Counted from the first letter of the stretch, positions 15,001 to 26,439 are shown. The stretch: 64,000 nt of DNA from Bursaphelenchus xylophilus (GCA_904066235.2 CAJFCV020000002.1:9486001-9550000); one strand, 5' to 3'. The notes: generated by a model from the letters alone, not told the origin. Program-made: numbers and translations.

Positions 15001-18000
15001 GATTTTTTGTGGAAACATTACTCTCTATGGTAGAAATACATGTGAAACTTTTCATGGCAAAATTCGCAAAAAAATGTCACATTTTTGCCAACTTTAGATC
15101 TAAAAATTTCGGTTGTTTCTGCAAAGCGCGAGCTGGAAACTTTGATGGAAAATGCTTTTGTACTATTAATATTAATATAAAATGTGAAATACGATCTCTT
15201 TTTGTGCTTACTCATATCTTCAATTATCACCATCAAATCAGTGGAAGTGAGATTCTTGGACTTCTTCAAAAATCGACGTTTTCGCAACATTTTTAGTCAA
15301 AAAATGGTAGTAAATTATAGTAGATTAAAGTTGACTACAGTTATAATAAATTGTAGCCAAAATTTTTTTCAAAATTTTAGCAAGAAAATAGCCGGAGAAT
15401 CGAAGGTTTTTTCACTGTTTTTGACTGCTTATAATGGCCTCATTTCCCCAAATAAAAAAATACAAAAGAAAGGAATAAAAGAGAAAAAAATGATTTGATT
15501 TTCACAATGAAAACAATCCTAAACAGCAGTGGTTTTGAGGCAAACATAGCCAAATATCGTTAAAATTTTCAAAAATCCCTTACCTTCGCTGTATTTCCGT
15601 TGACTCGGTGAGATCGAAATTCTTGCGGCGTCTCGAAGCCATGGCAAAAACAGGTTCAGCAAGGTTGCACTTGAAGGTTTTCGTTCGGAGTTGTTCACAA
15701 TTTGATGGAATTTATTGGCTGAAAAATTTGAAAAAGTAAAAAAAATTTTATTTATTGTAAAATACGATAATGCTCCATTGTAAAATACGATAATGCTCAG
15801 GCTCCAAAGACAATCAAAGTGCCTTTGGCAATTTTCTTGTTTTTCTCCGTCAATTTGACTAGAAAAAAATCGATTTTTGCGAAAAACTTCTCAAAAATGC
15901 TTTCGAACTAAAAATCTCCGCGATTTTTGCAAAGCGGCATCTAAAATATCAACAAATGCCTTAGAAAATGTTCCTCTAAATTTCCCTCAAGTTTCATCAA
16001 AATCCGACCCCTTCGGCTTTCAGCGAGAACACTTGACCCAATTGAGCCAACTCTTCCTCTACTCCGCAATTTTCGTTATTTGATATTTCGTCCGTTCCAA
16101 AATAAAGAACAAATTATTTTTGAGGGGTTTAACAACACCTGAGGGATAAATTTCAAATTTTTCACATGGAAAGTTCTTCTATGGGGTATGGGGTTACTGT
16201 ATATCGAAAAAATGTTTCTAATTCAAAATATGCCATTTTGGTTAAACTCTGGCATCTTGGCAAGCCTTAAAATACCAAATTTTATTAGTACTAGACCTTA
16301 GTAGTAGCTCCAATGTAAAAAAGGGGGAATTTACGTGGTGTTGCGAGAAAAGATCTGAGGGTTTTTCGCCCTTACAAACTTAAATTAGGTAGCTAACTTT
16401 TATATATTCTGGATCAGATTTTTTAAACTTTTTTATACATATATGTCTCGACCTGTAACTCCATACCCCATCGAAGTACTTTCCTTGTAAAATATGTCAT
16501 AATTCCCCCAAGTTGCATCAAAATCCGAGATCTTTGCTTTCCACGCGAACAGTTGACCCAATTGAGTCAACTCTCCCTCTACTCCGCAATTTCCATTAAT
16601 TGATATGTCGCCCGTCACAAAATAAAAATCGAACTATTTTCGAAGGTTTTTACAACACCTGAGGGATGAATTTCAAATTTTTTCACACAAAAATTGTCTC
16701 TTACTCTTCAAGATGTACCAAACGAACTGCGCTGGTTTCAAGATGGGCGGATTCTGCGAGAGCTCACTTCCACTGGCACTGGCCGCCTGTTCCAGGATAA
16801 TATCCGTCTGCAGACTCACAGCATGATGCAGACTCGCTTTTGCGGACAATTTGGAATTCCGATTCGGCACCGGACTATGCTGATTAATTGCATGCAATTT
16901 CTTGAAATTCCCGTTCCCATTCTGCGTCAAAGTCGACTGATTTTCGTCGTTTTGGCGCTCCAAATTGGAGTGATTCGAGGACGTGGTGGACATGTTGCTC
17001 TGTCGATGAAAATTCTTGGCCGAATTCTCGGCCGCATGCTTTTGAAAGTCCAGGAATTGCGAGTTCAGCTCCTCATTCTCGTGCAAATCGATCGAAACAT
17101 TCGAATCGCCGTAGAAAATGTCGACAATTTGCGCAAAAATGTGGATGGCCAAGAAGAACGAGAGTGTTGATTGGTCCGTTACGACCTGATTCAACGTCGC
17201 TTCAACGCCATTTTCGAGACAAATTTTCTCGGCTTGGTCCGTGATTTTGGCCGGATTCCCGAACAGTGTGAGTAATTGCCACCAGATCTCGCGGAGTTGC
17301 GAAATTTCGGCCGATTTGTAAAGGGATTCGTCGGCTGAAAAGGTAAAATATTTTTTTGTCTAATTTTTGAGTTGATGACGTCATGAAATTGAAAATTTTT
17401 TAAGCCAAAAGTTGTAAAAAAATTTTGAATTTTGAAAAATAAAAATTTTTTTGACATAAAAATTTTGTTAATTTCTGCAAAACGCGAGTTGAAAATATTG
17501 CTTATACACATCTTGTAAAATTATGTTATAAAATTAAGCGGTAATTTGATTAAAATTTTAAAAAAATTTGTCATCGTATAAAATGTCACCTTTCAAATTT
17601 GGAAAAATCTTGTTATAAAACGGGAATATAAAAAAAATTTTACTCTAGAAATGTTGTTTTTACAACGCATTGAGTTCAAAAAATTGTTAGATTTTGAAAA
17701 AGTAAAAAATTTTTTGACTAAAGATTTCGTTAATTTCTGCAAAACGCGAACTAAAAATATTGCTTATATACATCTTGTAAAATTATGTCATAAATAAGCC
17801 GCAATTTCATCAAAATCCAACAAAAAATTGTCATCGTATAAAATGTCACCTTTCAAATTTGTAAATGTCTGGCTGTAAAATGGGTAAAAAAATTTTTAAT
17901 GTAAAAATGTTGTTTTTACATAGCATTGAGTTCAAAATTAACTTTTTTTAAAAGAATTAAAAAAATGAACCTACCAACTTTAATATCCGAATAGTCTTCG

Positions 18001-19955
18001 CCAAAAGTTTGTTTTACAATTATAACTGTAAGCGCCAAAAGTTTCCGACCCCACCATTCGATTACAGGCACCTGAAAGAGTAATTGTAAAGCTTAGAATT
18101 GTAAAATAGGATATAATAAGCTTATCAATCCCTATATATTACTTGTTGCCCTTACATGAGTGATCCATTGCTGCGCATTCATCGAGAGCATCTTCCAATA
18201 CGATTTTGTCGGGATTTTCCCCTGAATTGCCGCCAGAACCCAGCAATCGAACAGGTGTTCGGCCAAATCCGCCGCCATAACGTTGCCCAGCTCATCTGAA
18301 GATATTGTAGTAGACATCGAAAAAAATTCGAAAATTTTTATAGAATAAACGTTCAAAATGGCCGCTAATCTTGTTTATGAGCCCAAAAATAGATTGGTAA
18401 TCGAATTTTGTTTATCTATAGGGCGGAAAAAGACAAAAAATAGCTGAAATTTTGGAGTAATTGCGAAAATTGATGACTTTTCCATAAAAAATTGAAAAAG
18501 TCATCATTTTTCGCTATTTTTTGGCTTTAAAAATCAGTCTGTATTGCAGGTGGGGTTAATAATATTTTCACAAAAATTCATTTGTTTTCCATCAAAGTAA
18601 ATAAAGTTATAGCTTTTTGAAAATTTTGTCTGGCCGGCTCTCCTCAATTTACGTACTCTCTCGCAAAGAAGATCGTTCAATATCTCGGCTCTGCTTGAAA
18701 ATCGGGAGTTAAAATTTTCAGAGATTGATGACTGGGATACGTGGAATACGTGTGCAAAATTTGAAAAGAATCAAGAAAAAAAATTTTTTTTTGCAAAACA
18801 TTGGAATTTTCCCCTTTTTCTGCAAAAAAATCGATGAAAAATTCATTTCCACCCCCATTTTTTGTTAATTACCTGGCCAACAAGGTTTGCTGAGCAGAAT
18901 ATTGTTGGCACTTTTCACAAACAGCAGTACTCTTGACCACATTTCCGCGTCATGTTCTTTATGCGCCGCCTCCATTCGACGATACAGAACTCGAACGGAT
19001 CCCAAGATTTGACGAATCTCCGTGGCTTGTCGAGTCACCAGAGTGTTGTAGTTGCAGTAATCGGCGGATCGAGGGTGGAATGCGGCCAACAAGGCGTCCA
19101 GAAGCCGGCTAAGAAAGGAAATTAGGGAGAAAAGGTCAAAATTGTATTTTTTCATCAAATTTCTATTTATAAAAAGACTGTATTACATTGAATTGTTGAT
19201 CTTTAATTATTATTTAGACTATCCAATCAGGTTGCAACAAGTTTTCCGAATTTGATCCGCCAAGGGACATTTTATACGATAAAACATGTTTCATAGTATA
19301 AAATGTCCAGAATAACACTTTATGCAGAAAATTTTGTTTCTCACAGACAAGCTTTCTAATATTTTTTAAAAATCTGTAATTTCAAGTTTCATGGAGACGT
19401 GTTATACGACAAAACATGTTTCATCGTATAAAATGTCGCCTTCGCGGATGACCAAAAACAAAAGTTCAGAGACTCACCAGAAGTAGTTTAGTGGGTTTTT
19501 TAGCATCGGTGGAGGTGCTGAAGGATGTGGATGAGTAGTAATTGTGGTAAGCCAAGCCACGTAAACTCGAACTGCCGATTGCACCGTCTCAAACTCGCGA
19601 TTTGTCGACATTTTCAGTTGTAACGAGTAGTCTAGGACCTGAAAAATTCATTTATGGGGCAGTATTTTTTGATATTTTCACCTTTTGTTTCATTTAGGCC
19701 AAATCATGTTTCATCGTATAAAATGTCACCTCTTTCAAAAATCAATTTTAGATGACAAGTAAGCTATTTTTGACCCAAAACCCCCCAAATTACCTGCATA
19801 ACCCACTCCAACTCTTGCTCATCGACCAATTTCACGCCCATTCCGGGCTTATCCACCGTCGCAACCACCTCTTTTACCATCAAATTCGCTACATTCTCTC
19901 CGACGTCGGTTGAGAACTTACTCAACACCGTCTTGCGGCTGGCGGCTTCTTCCAT
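1..19955 (-). CDS. hgap-2: Ral GTPase-activating complex beta subunit (RALGAPB / HGAP-2 orthologue), 3' end outside the window
   Basis: The protein is the non-catalytic beta subunit of the heterodimeric RalGAP complex, which stimulates GTP hydrolysis by Ral. Exons (minus strand): 19955-19794, 19638-19478, 19108-18873, 18295-18156, 18071-17975, 17334-16705, 15718-15584, 7023-6940, 6470-6095, 5370-5117, 4914-4678, 4236-3926, 3491-3212, 2382-2076, 1692-1139 and 445-1. All junctions are GT-AG and phase-consistent, giving about 1469 residues before the window edge. Recognisable family blocks are LGALCRIVCSK (exon 9), HSRDLHSSVVAAFQSLEVWL (exon 12) and, in exon 15, LIALDT and ILKNTESLET, which begin the Rap/Ran-GAP-like domain. 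Exon 6 is rich in Asn, Gln and Ser. The ATG at 19955 precedes a stretch aligning with the human N-terminus (GENVANLMV against GREVANAVV). The rest of the GAP-like domain lies beyond position 1. Intron 7 is 8.6 kb. The family call is very secure; the weakest exon boundaries are those of exons 8 and 14. Confidence 0.93.
2630..3155. repeat. Minisatellite, unit about 125 bp, in hgap-2 intron 13
   Basis: About four units, each with CATCGTATAACATGTC, then AAAAACTAAAAATGCCC, then CCGTATAAAATGTCACC. The two half-motifs alternate within the unit. Confidence 0.9.
3551..3745. repeat. Short tandem repeat with TTTTAGGTAACAAAAA
   Basis: Four to five units of about 27-30 bp, built from TTTTAGGTAACAAAAA and a T run, in hgap-2 intron 12. 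Confidence 0.8.
5570..6045. repeat. Minisatellite, unit about 143 bp, in hgap-2 intron 9
   Basis: Three and a half units, each containing CCATCTAGTGTAATATC and CTTCATAAAAATAGTAATT. Confidence 0.9.
7379..8491. repeat. 1.1-kb near-perfect palindrome in hgap-2 intron 7
   Basis: The arms 7379-7850 and 8022-8491 are inverse copies. A 60-codon stretch is identical on the two arms (7425-7607 minus, 8263-8445 plus). Outer ends are AAAAGCTAACAGAATTTTTG and its inverse. The loop is a Tc1-type MITE. No coding function is indicated. Confidence 0.9.
7851..8021. mobile_element. Tc1-type MITE forming the loop of the 1.1-kb palindrome
   Basis: TA|CAGTGGCGGACCTGATCC at the left and GGTCCGTCACTG|TA at the right. 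Its interior is itself a hairpin (GGGAAGTATCAAAAAATGTA with its inverse). Confidence 0.85.
8935..8986. repeat. 52-bp palindrome
   Basis: Two 26-base arms without a spacer, with one mismatch, centred on TTAATTAA. It lies in hgap-2 intron 7 and matches no other element here. Confidence 0.85.
11191..11749. mobile_element. 450-bp TIR family (tip ACAGGGGAAGTAC), copy 1
   Basis: Begins ACAGGGGAAGTACCCC and ends GGGTACTTCCCTTGT. Longer than usual because a segment around the CCTATTTCTACYGTAAAGG block is duplicated. It lies in hgap-2 intron 7. Confidence 0.85.
12358..12952. mobile_element. 595-bp TIR element carrying a tRNA-like core, copy 1
   Basis: Begins ACAAGGAAAGTACTTTTATG and ends CATAAAAGTACTTTCCTTG. 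The arms pair over about 110 bp and include ATATATAAATCTTAGCTGCC. Same length and orientation as copy 2. It lies in hgap-2 intron 7. Confidence 0.88.
12571..12651 (+). other. tRNA-like sequence (Ser/Leu type) inside the 595-bp element
   Basis: TGGCCGAGTGG at 12577-12587 matches the A box of pol III promoters, and GGGTTCGATTTCC near 12629-12641 matches the B box with one change. The D-arm GGC/GCC pairs, and spacing leaves room for a long variable arm as in tRNA-Ser/Leu. I could not draw a convincing anticodon stem, so this is probably a tRNA-derived pseudogene rather than a working tRNA. Confidence 0.55.
13278..13922. mobile_element. 450-bp TIR family, copy 2, interrupted
   Basis: CAAGGGAAGTACCCC start and TACTTCCCTTGT end. 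A segment of about 190 bp starting TACAGGGTATTTC (13658-13850) is inserted where other copies read straight from GATATTTA to TATGCCCGACG. Confidence 0.85.
13660..13850. mobile_element. CAGGGTATTTC element nested in copy 2
   Basis: The left end TACAGGGTATTTC and right end GAAATACTTATA are imperfect inverses. It splits a copy of the 450-bp family and is therefore younger than it. Confidence 0.55.
13938..14779. mobile_element. CAGGGTGTTTC TIR element with arms of about 215 bp
   Basis: TA|CAGGGTGTTTCAAG at the left and CTGAAACACCCTG|TA at the right. The arms pair over about 215 bp (13938-14150 with 14570-14779), with a unique 420-bp centre. The TA flanks fit a Tc1/mariner-type element. It lies in hgap-2 intron 7, between two copies of the 450-bp family. 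Confidence 0.8.
14786..15140. mobile_element. 450-bp TIR family, copy 3, truncated
   Basis: Starts inside the terminal repeat (AAGTGCGACGCTCAGATTTT) immediately after the preceding element and fades near 15140 after GCAAAGCGCGAGCTGG. Confidence 0.75.
15964..16163. repeat. Direct repeat A flanking the 16.2-kb element
   Basis: About 195 bp that recurs at 16489-16682 with perhaps 80-85% identity (shared blocks include TTGACCCAATTGAG, CTCTACTCCGCAATTT and CAACACCTGAGGGAT). It ends where the element begins. Confidence 0.8.
16164..16488. mobile_element. TIR element with tip ACAAGGAAAGTACTTC (GGGGTATGG family), copy 1
   Basis: ACATGGAAAGTTCTTCTATG start and GAAGTACTTTCCTTGT end; the inner arms include GGGGTATGGGGTTAC. 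It lies in hgap-2 intron 6 exactly between two diverged copies of a host segment of about 195 bp. Confidence 0.83.
16489..16682. repeat. Direct repeat B flanking the 16.2-kb element
   Basis: Second copy of the segment at 15964-16163, starting at the base after the element. It stops 22 bp short of the donor of hgap-2 exon 6. Confidence 0.8.
17450..17910. repeat. Two tandem copies of a segment of about 265 bp in hgap-2 intron 5
   Basis: TTAATTTCTGCAAAACGCGA, ATTGCTTATA and GTCATCGTATAAAATGTCAC recur in the same order in both copies. Confidence 0.8.
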
Positions 19956-20669
19956 TTTAAGTATGTTGGATATAGCGTCGATAAATATTACCCGTAATTA
20001 CATCAATTTTCAAATAAATTAATCTTTGGTTGTTCACCCTGAAAAATTGTAAAATACGGTGTGATTGGTGAAGCTTTTTGTGTATATAATGCTTTAAAGG
20101 AGATTTATAAAACAAAGATAAGACTAAAGGTTTTAGAAATCGTATAAAGCTAGACCACGGTTGCTAGACCACGTTTAGCGAAATTTTACATCTCTTTTGG
20201 GTCGGCGAAACACGAAAATTTTTTTTAGCAAATATTAAAAAGATTGGGAATGTGGAAGTTGGAGTATTTGGACCAACAATTTGAAAAGAGATGGCCGAAA
20301 AACGCTGTCTTTTTGTAACTCCCTATCCTCATTTTTTGTAGCCTCTCGTTTTAAAAAATCGCTGAATATCTCAGTTGAGCAGAACCAAAGGGTTTTTTAA
20401 TTTGTTTTAATGGCCTTCGTAGAGTAAGCACGCGGAGATTTAAGCCTATCAATGCTTTATGCCTGGGGCAATTTTCTATCTACTTATTTTATCCAATGTA
20501 CCAAAAAAGCTGACTATAAACAAGTAAGCAATGTCAGAAGTCCCAAAAAACACTCCTAGGCATCCTTCGTTTAAAACAAGCCTCTACACAACGATGTCTT
20601 CCGACAACAAACAAATTTTTTGGTCTTTTGCGATTTGCTGTACAGAGGTTTGCCGATATATTTATTATA

Positions 20670-21465
20670 CAGGGTGTTCCAAGAATTATGGAAAAAACAT
20701 CGTTAATAACTTTGTGCTCGGTGGTCCAATCCGAAAAAAAATTTTTGCATTTTGCAGAAAACCCTTGGAGTTTTCAGAATCAAAAAAGATTTTTTCGTTT
20801 TATCGGCGGAGACTTCCGTAATCCGCCTTGAATTCGGCGGAGTGCTTTTTTCGCCCGAATCATGGCCCGTTTCTCTACTTTTGATAGATGATCAGCGGAA
20901 ATAAATTGACAGGGGGAATACTTCAAGTGTGACGCTCAGATTTTCTTTAAAATTTGCACACACGTCGGGTATGGACTAAATATCAATTCCTGAAAGTTTT
21001 AGCTCGCGCTTTGCGGGCGCCGCCGAGATATCGAACGATTTTTGCCGCCGAGAGATCAGGCTAAACGTGGAGAGCGGTCAGAGAGAAAACCGTTTTTTGG
21101 CCATAACTTTGGCAGTTTCGTGCGGAAAAATTTGATTTTTTGTAGAAACATTATCCTTTACAGTTGAAATAGGCATGAAACTTTTCGTGCCGAAATTCGG
21201 CAAAAAGTCCTAAAATTTCGCCGACTTTCGATCTAAAAATCTCGGTTGTTTCTGCAAAGCGCGAGCTAGGATTCCCGCATATATCTTAGAAAAAATTATT
21301 CTAAATTTGTGCCAAGTTTCATCAAAATCTGAGCGTCACACTTCAAGTACTTCCCTTGTGAATTGAATTGAATTTCCTCTAAAATGCAAAAAAAAATTTT
21401 GGATTGGACCACCGAGCACAAAGTTATTAATGAATAGTTTTTTCCATAATTCTAGGAACACCCTG
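20670..21465. mobile_element. CAGGGTGTTCC TIR element with a nested insertion
   Basis: TA|CAGGGTGTTCCAAG at the left and CTAGGAACACCCTG|TA at the right. The arms pair over about 100 bp, including GTGCTCGGTGGTCCAATCC. Most of the interior is copy 4 of the 450-bp family, so the original element was about 345 bp. Confidence 0.8.
20909..21359. mobile_element. 450-bp TIR family, copy 4
   Basis: Near complete (ACAGGGGGAATAC start, GTACTTCCCTTGT end) and inserted into the CAGGGTGTTCC element. Confidence 0.85.
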
Positions 21466-23429
21466 TATAAAACACCGCGCCCTTTTTCGAGCGTACTCCC
21501 TCTTTCTCCCGTCTTCCGCCAGTTTTTCCATAGCGCGATTGGGAAAACGGCGGATTGGTGGTCAAATTTTCGCGAGTTCGGGGACTTGCCTTGTAAGAGT
21601 CCACAAAGTTCCCTTCCGATGAAATTTGTGGTTACCCTGAAAGGCGAAATCGCCTCATAAAACGCCCTACTCGTTATGCAAAGTCTCGCCTGGCTCTGGA
21701 TAAAATACGGGCGCTTACATTTTTTTGTTATAAAAATGGTATACTTGGTTCAAAAAGGGATTAAAAATTGTTAATTTAAATTTCCAAAAAGAAATGTTTT
21801 TACACGGAGTAGTTTGGTATATTCCACTGTATATGTTACAACATAAAGCCCAGAGAAAAAAATAAAAAAAGTTGGCCGAAAAATCGCAAGGAAAAATCAA
21901 AAAAAGGAGCTCGGAATTGGAGGTATTTGCCCAGCTTTTGAGGGAAAACAAAAAAGGAGAAGTGGCTAATAAAGGAAAGTCGCTGTCGTATGTACGAAAA
22001 ACATGTGGAAAAACATCAGAATTTGGTGGGAACTTTGATGGGAACAAGCTTAAACAATGGCTCATCATCCATTTTTAATTCAATTACAATTTAAAATAAG
22101 GTCAAAAAAAGCTTTTGTTTGTAAAAAATTTTGAGCTTTTTATGGCATTCAACAATTTTTTAGGTCAAGAAGTTATGAGAAATGAGGAGAGATGGCCAAA
22201 AAACCCGGTTCTTGGCCAAGTAAAAGCTATTTTTTGGCAAAAATCTTGGAAAAATTGAAATCAAGTAAAATTATCGTCAAAAAAAACGGTCGATTTTTTA
22301 CGATTTTTGGATCTCAATGGCTTTTGAAAAGTGCTGACCAAAACTCTCCAATATTTTTTTAAAAAAATCGTTATCTAAAATTGAGCCAAATTTTTTCAAA
22401 ATCTCAATTGTAAACACTTTTTCTGACGATTCAACATTTTTTTGACCAAAAAAACATTTTAAATTTTAAAATCTTAATGGTTTTTGCAAAACTCAAAAAA
22501 AATCTAAAAAATCATGAAAATTTTTAAAATTTTGATCTAGATTTGCGCCAAATTTCTTCAAATTTTTAAATTTTTATTTTTTACAAAAAATACAACACTC
22601 TAAATCACATAAAAATGCTAAAGTATCCCTCAAAAAATCTGATTTGTTTTCCGCTCAGAAAAAAAAATAATTGAAAAATTGGATTTGAATGGAATATACC
22701 CTATATTCTCTCCGATCCGAGAGAAAAAAGTATTTTTTGATCGTGGGAAAGGAGTAAAAATAAAAGAGAATTGAAAAAATCGGATCGCCAACATTCTCTT
22801 TTCCCACTGACTGGGGCTAATAACACCCGTAATCGGGTGGAATTTCGGCGGGTAAATAAAGAAAATCGGTGGTGGATAAGTGGGGGGAAAAACAAGGAAG
22901 AATATTTTTTTATATCGGTAGAATAAATTTGAAAAAAAAAATATTTTTTTTATTTAATTTTTCTTAATATTTTGCTCCAGGCTGCTAATGAAAAGCCAAA
23001 AATTTTTGAAATTAAAAAAAAATTTTACCTCAACGACTTGAGTTTTCAAAAATTCAAAATCCAAAAATTTGCTTATCAAAAATAAATCTTATAAAAGCCC
23101 TAAAAAAACCACCCGTTTTCAAGCCCTCCGGGCTTGATATTCGAACGCTATGCTCTCAAGATGGCCACGTATTCCGGTCGAAAAAAGCCTTTTCTAAAGA
23201 AGAGAAGGGGATCGCAAAGATCGAGCCAAATCAGAGCGGCTCTTGTAAAACAAATAGCCGCTAAAAAGGAGTTTGTTTTGAAGAAAAAATTTATTCTCTT
23301 GAACATTTAAAAAAGCTAAAAATTTTTTTGTAATTTTTAAATATGGAACTACACAATACGCATAAATTTTTTAAAAATTTTGGAAAAGTTTGGAACAAAT
23401 TTACATTATAATTTTGCAAGAGATTTTTG

Positions 23430-24024
23430 ACAAGGAAAGTACTTTTATGGGGGCTCCTACTTTTTGACGGGACATATCTCAAAAAATCAGAAAAAATGTG
23501 CTGATCAAGGATATATAAATCTTAGCTGCCCATTTTAGGTTTTTAGGGGTGAAAATGCCCAAAAACTGGCTTAATTTCCCTACAAAAGGCGCAGGCATTC
23601 GAAACGATAAAAAGCGCAGTCGGTCTCTTCATTCGGAAGAGAGCCGTGTGGCCGAGTGGCTAGTGCCGTAGTCTGGGAATCAAGAGGGGGGACGCCGCAC
23701 AGGTTCGACTTCCCTTTTGGGCTAAGTCAACTTTTTTTGAAGTTGAAGGTCGGAAAAATAAATTTTTGGGCCAAGACTGTCTTATTACGTCTTAGAAACT
23801 CAATAAACACCATTTTAAGCCAAAATAAAAATTGTAAACCTGTGAAGAATTAAGCGAAAAGGGGTTCATATAGGACTTTAAGTCAACTTCCGATTGAGTT
23901 TTCACCCCTAAAAACCTAAAATGGGCAGCTAGGATTTATATATCCTTGATCAGCACATTTTTTCTGATTTTTTGAGATATGTCCCGTCAAAAAGTAGGAG
24001 CCCCCATAAAAGTACTTTCCTTGT
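23430..24024. mobile_element. 595-bp TIR element carrying a tRNA-like core, copy 2
   Basis: Begins ACAAGGAAAGTACTTTTATG and ends CATAAAAGTACTTTCCTTGT. It is flanked by a perfect 10-bp direct repeat GAGATTTTTG (23420-23429 and 24025-24034), the length expected of Mutator-like target duplications. It lies in the intergenic region right of hgap-2. Confidence 0.9.
23644..23724 (+). other. tRNA-like sequence in copy 2 of the 595-bp element
   Basis: The same A-box TGGCCGAGTGG and a B-box-like GGTTCGACTTCC as in copy 1, with a few substitutions in loops. The two copies have kept both promoter boxes. Confidence 0.55.
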
Positions 24025-25756
24025 GAGATTTTTGGCTCGTTAATTTGCAAAAACCATCAAGATTTCTAGGCTAAAAGGAAAAAAATTCCTTTTTTATAAA
24101 TAAAAATTTGATTGACTATGGATTTCACGTGTCGAGTACAACATTTTTATCACAAAATAAAATAAAAATCTTTTTTTTTTCATGCACGATTCACAAAAAA
24201 AGGCTAAAAGATCACTTTTTCTCTGGTCATTTGCCATAGTCTCTCGCCAGAAAAGATAGTTGAATATAAAAAACATAAAATTTCGAGATTTTTTTGTACT
24301 CGCCTGCCAATTTTTACTTTTTATGCCAAATTTTAAAATGCGATTTTTTCTAATTTAAATTTTTTTTTAAAAAATCGTTATCCAAATGTTGAGCTTTTCC
24401 AAAAACTTATTTGTGGCTTAATCACAATATTTGAGCCAGATTTGAAAAAATTTTACCTACCGAACTTACAAAAATTTAAAAAAAAATCATTTTTTTGGGC
24501 GAAAAACACCCAAGACCCCATAAAAATAGTATTATAATAACTCCTCGCAAAAAACAGTGGCGCCAGGAAAGTGAATTTGAATTTCCGCGAAAAAAAGAGT
24601 GCTGGGTTGACATTAATTTGTTTGAAGAAACCCCCGCACAAAAGAACCCAAGGTCAATCTGAAGAAGAATGAAGGGACTTGCGCTCGTTCCCTTCATCGG
24701 AATGGACAACGCGAGAAAAGAGGGCGCAAAAACAAAACAAGAAGGGGATGGAGTGGTGTTAAAGGGTGCGTTGATGGGCAAGATCAATGAATATATTATG
24801 AATATATATATTATGGGGAAGCTCCGAAAAAAGCCTGGGAAATTTATAGGGTCTTTTTTTTGGTCGATGATTTTTTGAGGAAATTGGAAAAAAATGAAAA
24901 AAATCGCTAAATTTTTTTCATTTTCCCCCATATGGACTGTCTAAAACAGGCATTAATTCCTGAAAATTTCAGCTCGCCCTTTGCAAGGACAGCCGAGATA
25001 TTCAACAATCTTTTTTTTGAGACGAGAGAGTGTGGAAAATGCAGAGAGCGGCCAGAGAAACCACTTTTTTCCGTCATTCTGCCAATTTGGACCGGAAAAA
25101 TTGAATTTTTCAAAATATTTTTTACTGAACAGTTAGAATATGGGATTTTTCGACAAAAAATCGTGGTATCTCCCGAAGAATTTTGTTAAAAATCCTGAAA
25201 ATTTTTCGAAAAAATGACTCGGAAAATTCAAATTTTTTTCTTCCAAACCCTGCCAAGAAATTCTTAAAAAATCTTTTTTTTGTTTATTCGAGCCCATTCT
25301 CTCTCAACTATAATATTTCAAAAAAGTCGGAAATTTTTTTTTAGACTTTATAAAAGAACCTGTTCAAAAAACGTTCAATACAGGAAAATATGAAAGCCCG
25401 GAGAAATGCTTTCCCCCACAGGCCAAGGAAACTCCGAGGGCTCGGCTCGTTTCGCCGCCGAGGTGATAAACCGAGAAAGTGAGTCAGCATCGCAAAGGGG
25501 AGAATGTTTTCTGTTTTCGCTGAATTTTATCTGGAATGGAGAAAAGGGTTTTCGAAAATTTTTTTATATTTACATGCCAAATTGCTCACAGTAATTTTTT
25601 TTGATTTCCAAAAAAATTGAATAATTTATTTATAAAAAAAATTAAATATTATATAAAAATATATACAAATATTCATATAAAAGACAAGTCGAAGGACTGG
25701 TAATCGGTTGGCTAGCTCTCAATTTTGGCCAAGTGGGGCAATTGTAACCAAATCTT

Positions 25757-26208
25757 ACAGGGGAAGTACTCCAAGTGCGACACTCAGATTTTCTTTAAAT
25801 TTTGCACACAATTCGGACATAAAATAAATATCAATTCCTGAAAGTTTTAGCTCGCGCTTTGCGGACGCCGCCGAGATATCGAACGATTTTTGCCGCCGAG
25901 AGAGTACGCTAAACGTGGAGAGCGGTCAGAGAGAATGGCGTTTTTTGGCCATAACTTTGGCAGTTTCGTGCAGAAAAATTTGATTTTTTTGTAGAAACAT
26001 TACCCTTTACGGTAGAAATAGGTATGAAACTTTTCGCGCCGAAATTCGGCAAAAAGTCCAAAATTTTCGCCGACTTTCGATCAAAAAATCTCGTTTTTTT
26101 CTGCAAAGCGCGAGCTAGGATTCTCTCATATATCTTAGAAAAAATTATTCTAAATTTGTGCCAAGTTTCATAAAAATCTGAGCGTCGCACTTGGAGCACT
26201 TCCCCTGT
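25757..26208. mobile_element. 450-bp TIR family, copy 5
   Basis: Complete: ACAGGGGAAGTACTCC at the left and CACTTCCCCTGT at the right, with both internal AGCTCGCGCTTTGC-type blocks. It lies 230 bp downstream of the mucin-like gene. Confidence 0.88.
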
Positions 26209-26439
26209 TAGAAAATGTGGCCAAATCAAAGAACTTTGGCCATACTTTTCACGACCTGGCCATTTTTTCTATTTGGCCACATTTTTTTTGATTTGGTGTG
26301 CATACTGAGGGACCACAGTCGTCTTATCTTCCACTCAAAAAAGTTAAAAAAAAATCAAAATAAAAAATTTATTTCGACAAAATCATGGCATCACATATAT
26401 TCCGAAGCTTTATTGAAGGCACACATCATTGATTTGGCG

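Larger units (their letters stand above)
7024..15583. other. hgap-2 intron 7: summary of its content
   Basis: 8.6 kb between exons 7 and 8. In order: the 1.1-kb palindrome, unique AT-rich sequence with two small hairpins (8790-8830, 8935-8986), a moderately GC-richer unique stretch at 9940-10450, then copies 1-3 of the 450-bp family, the tRNA-like element and the CAGGGTG elements to 15.1 kb. No conserved exon was found in it. Confidence 0.7.
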
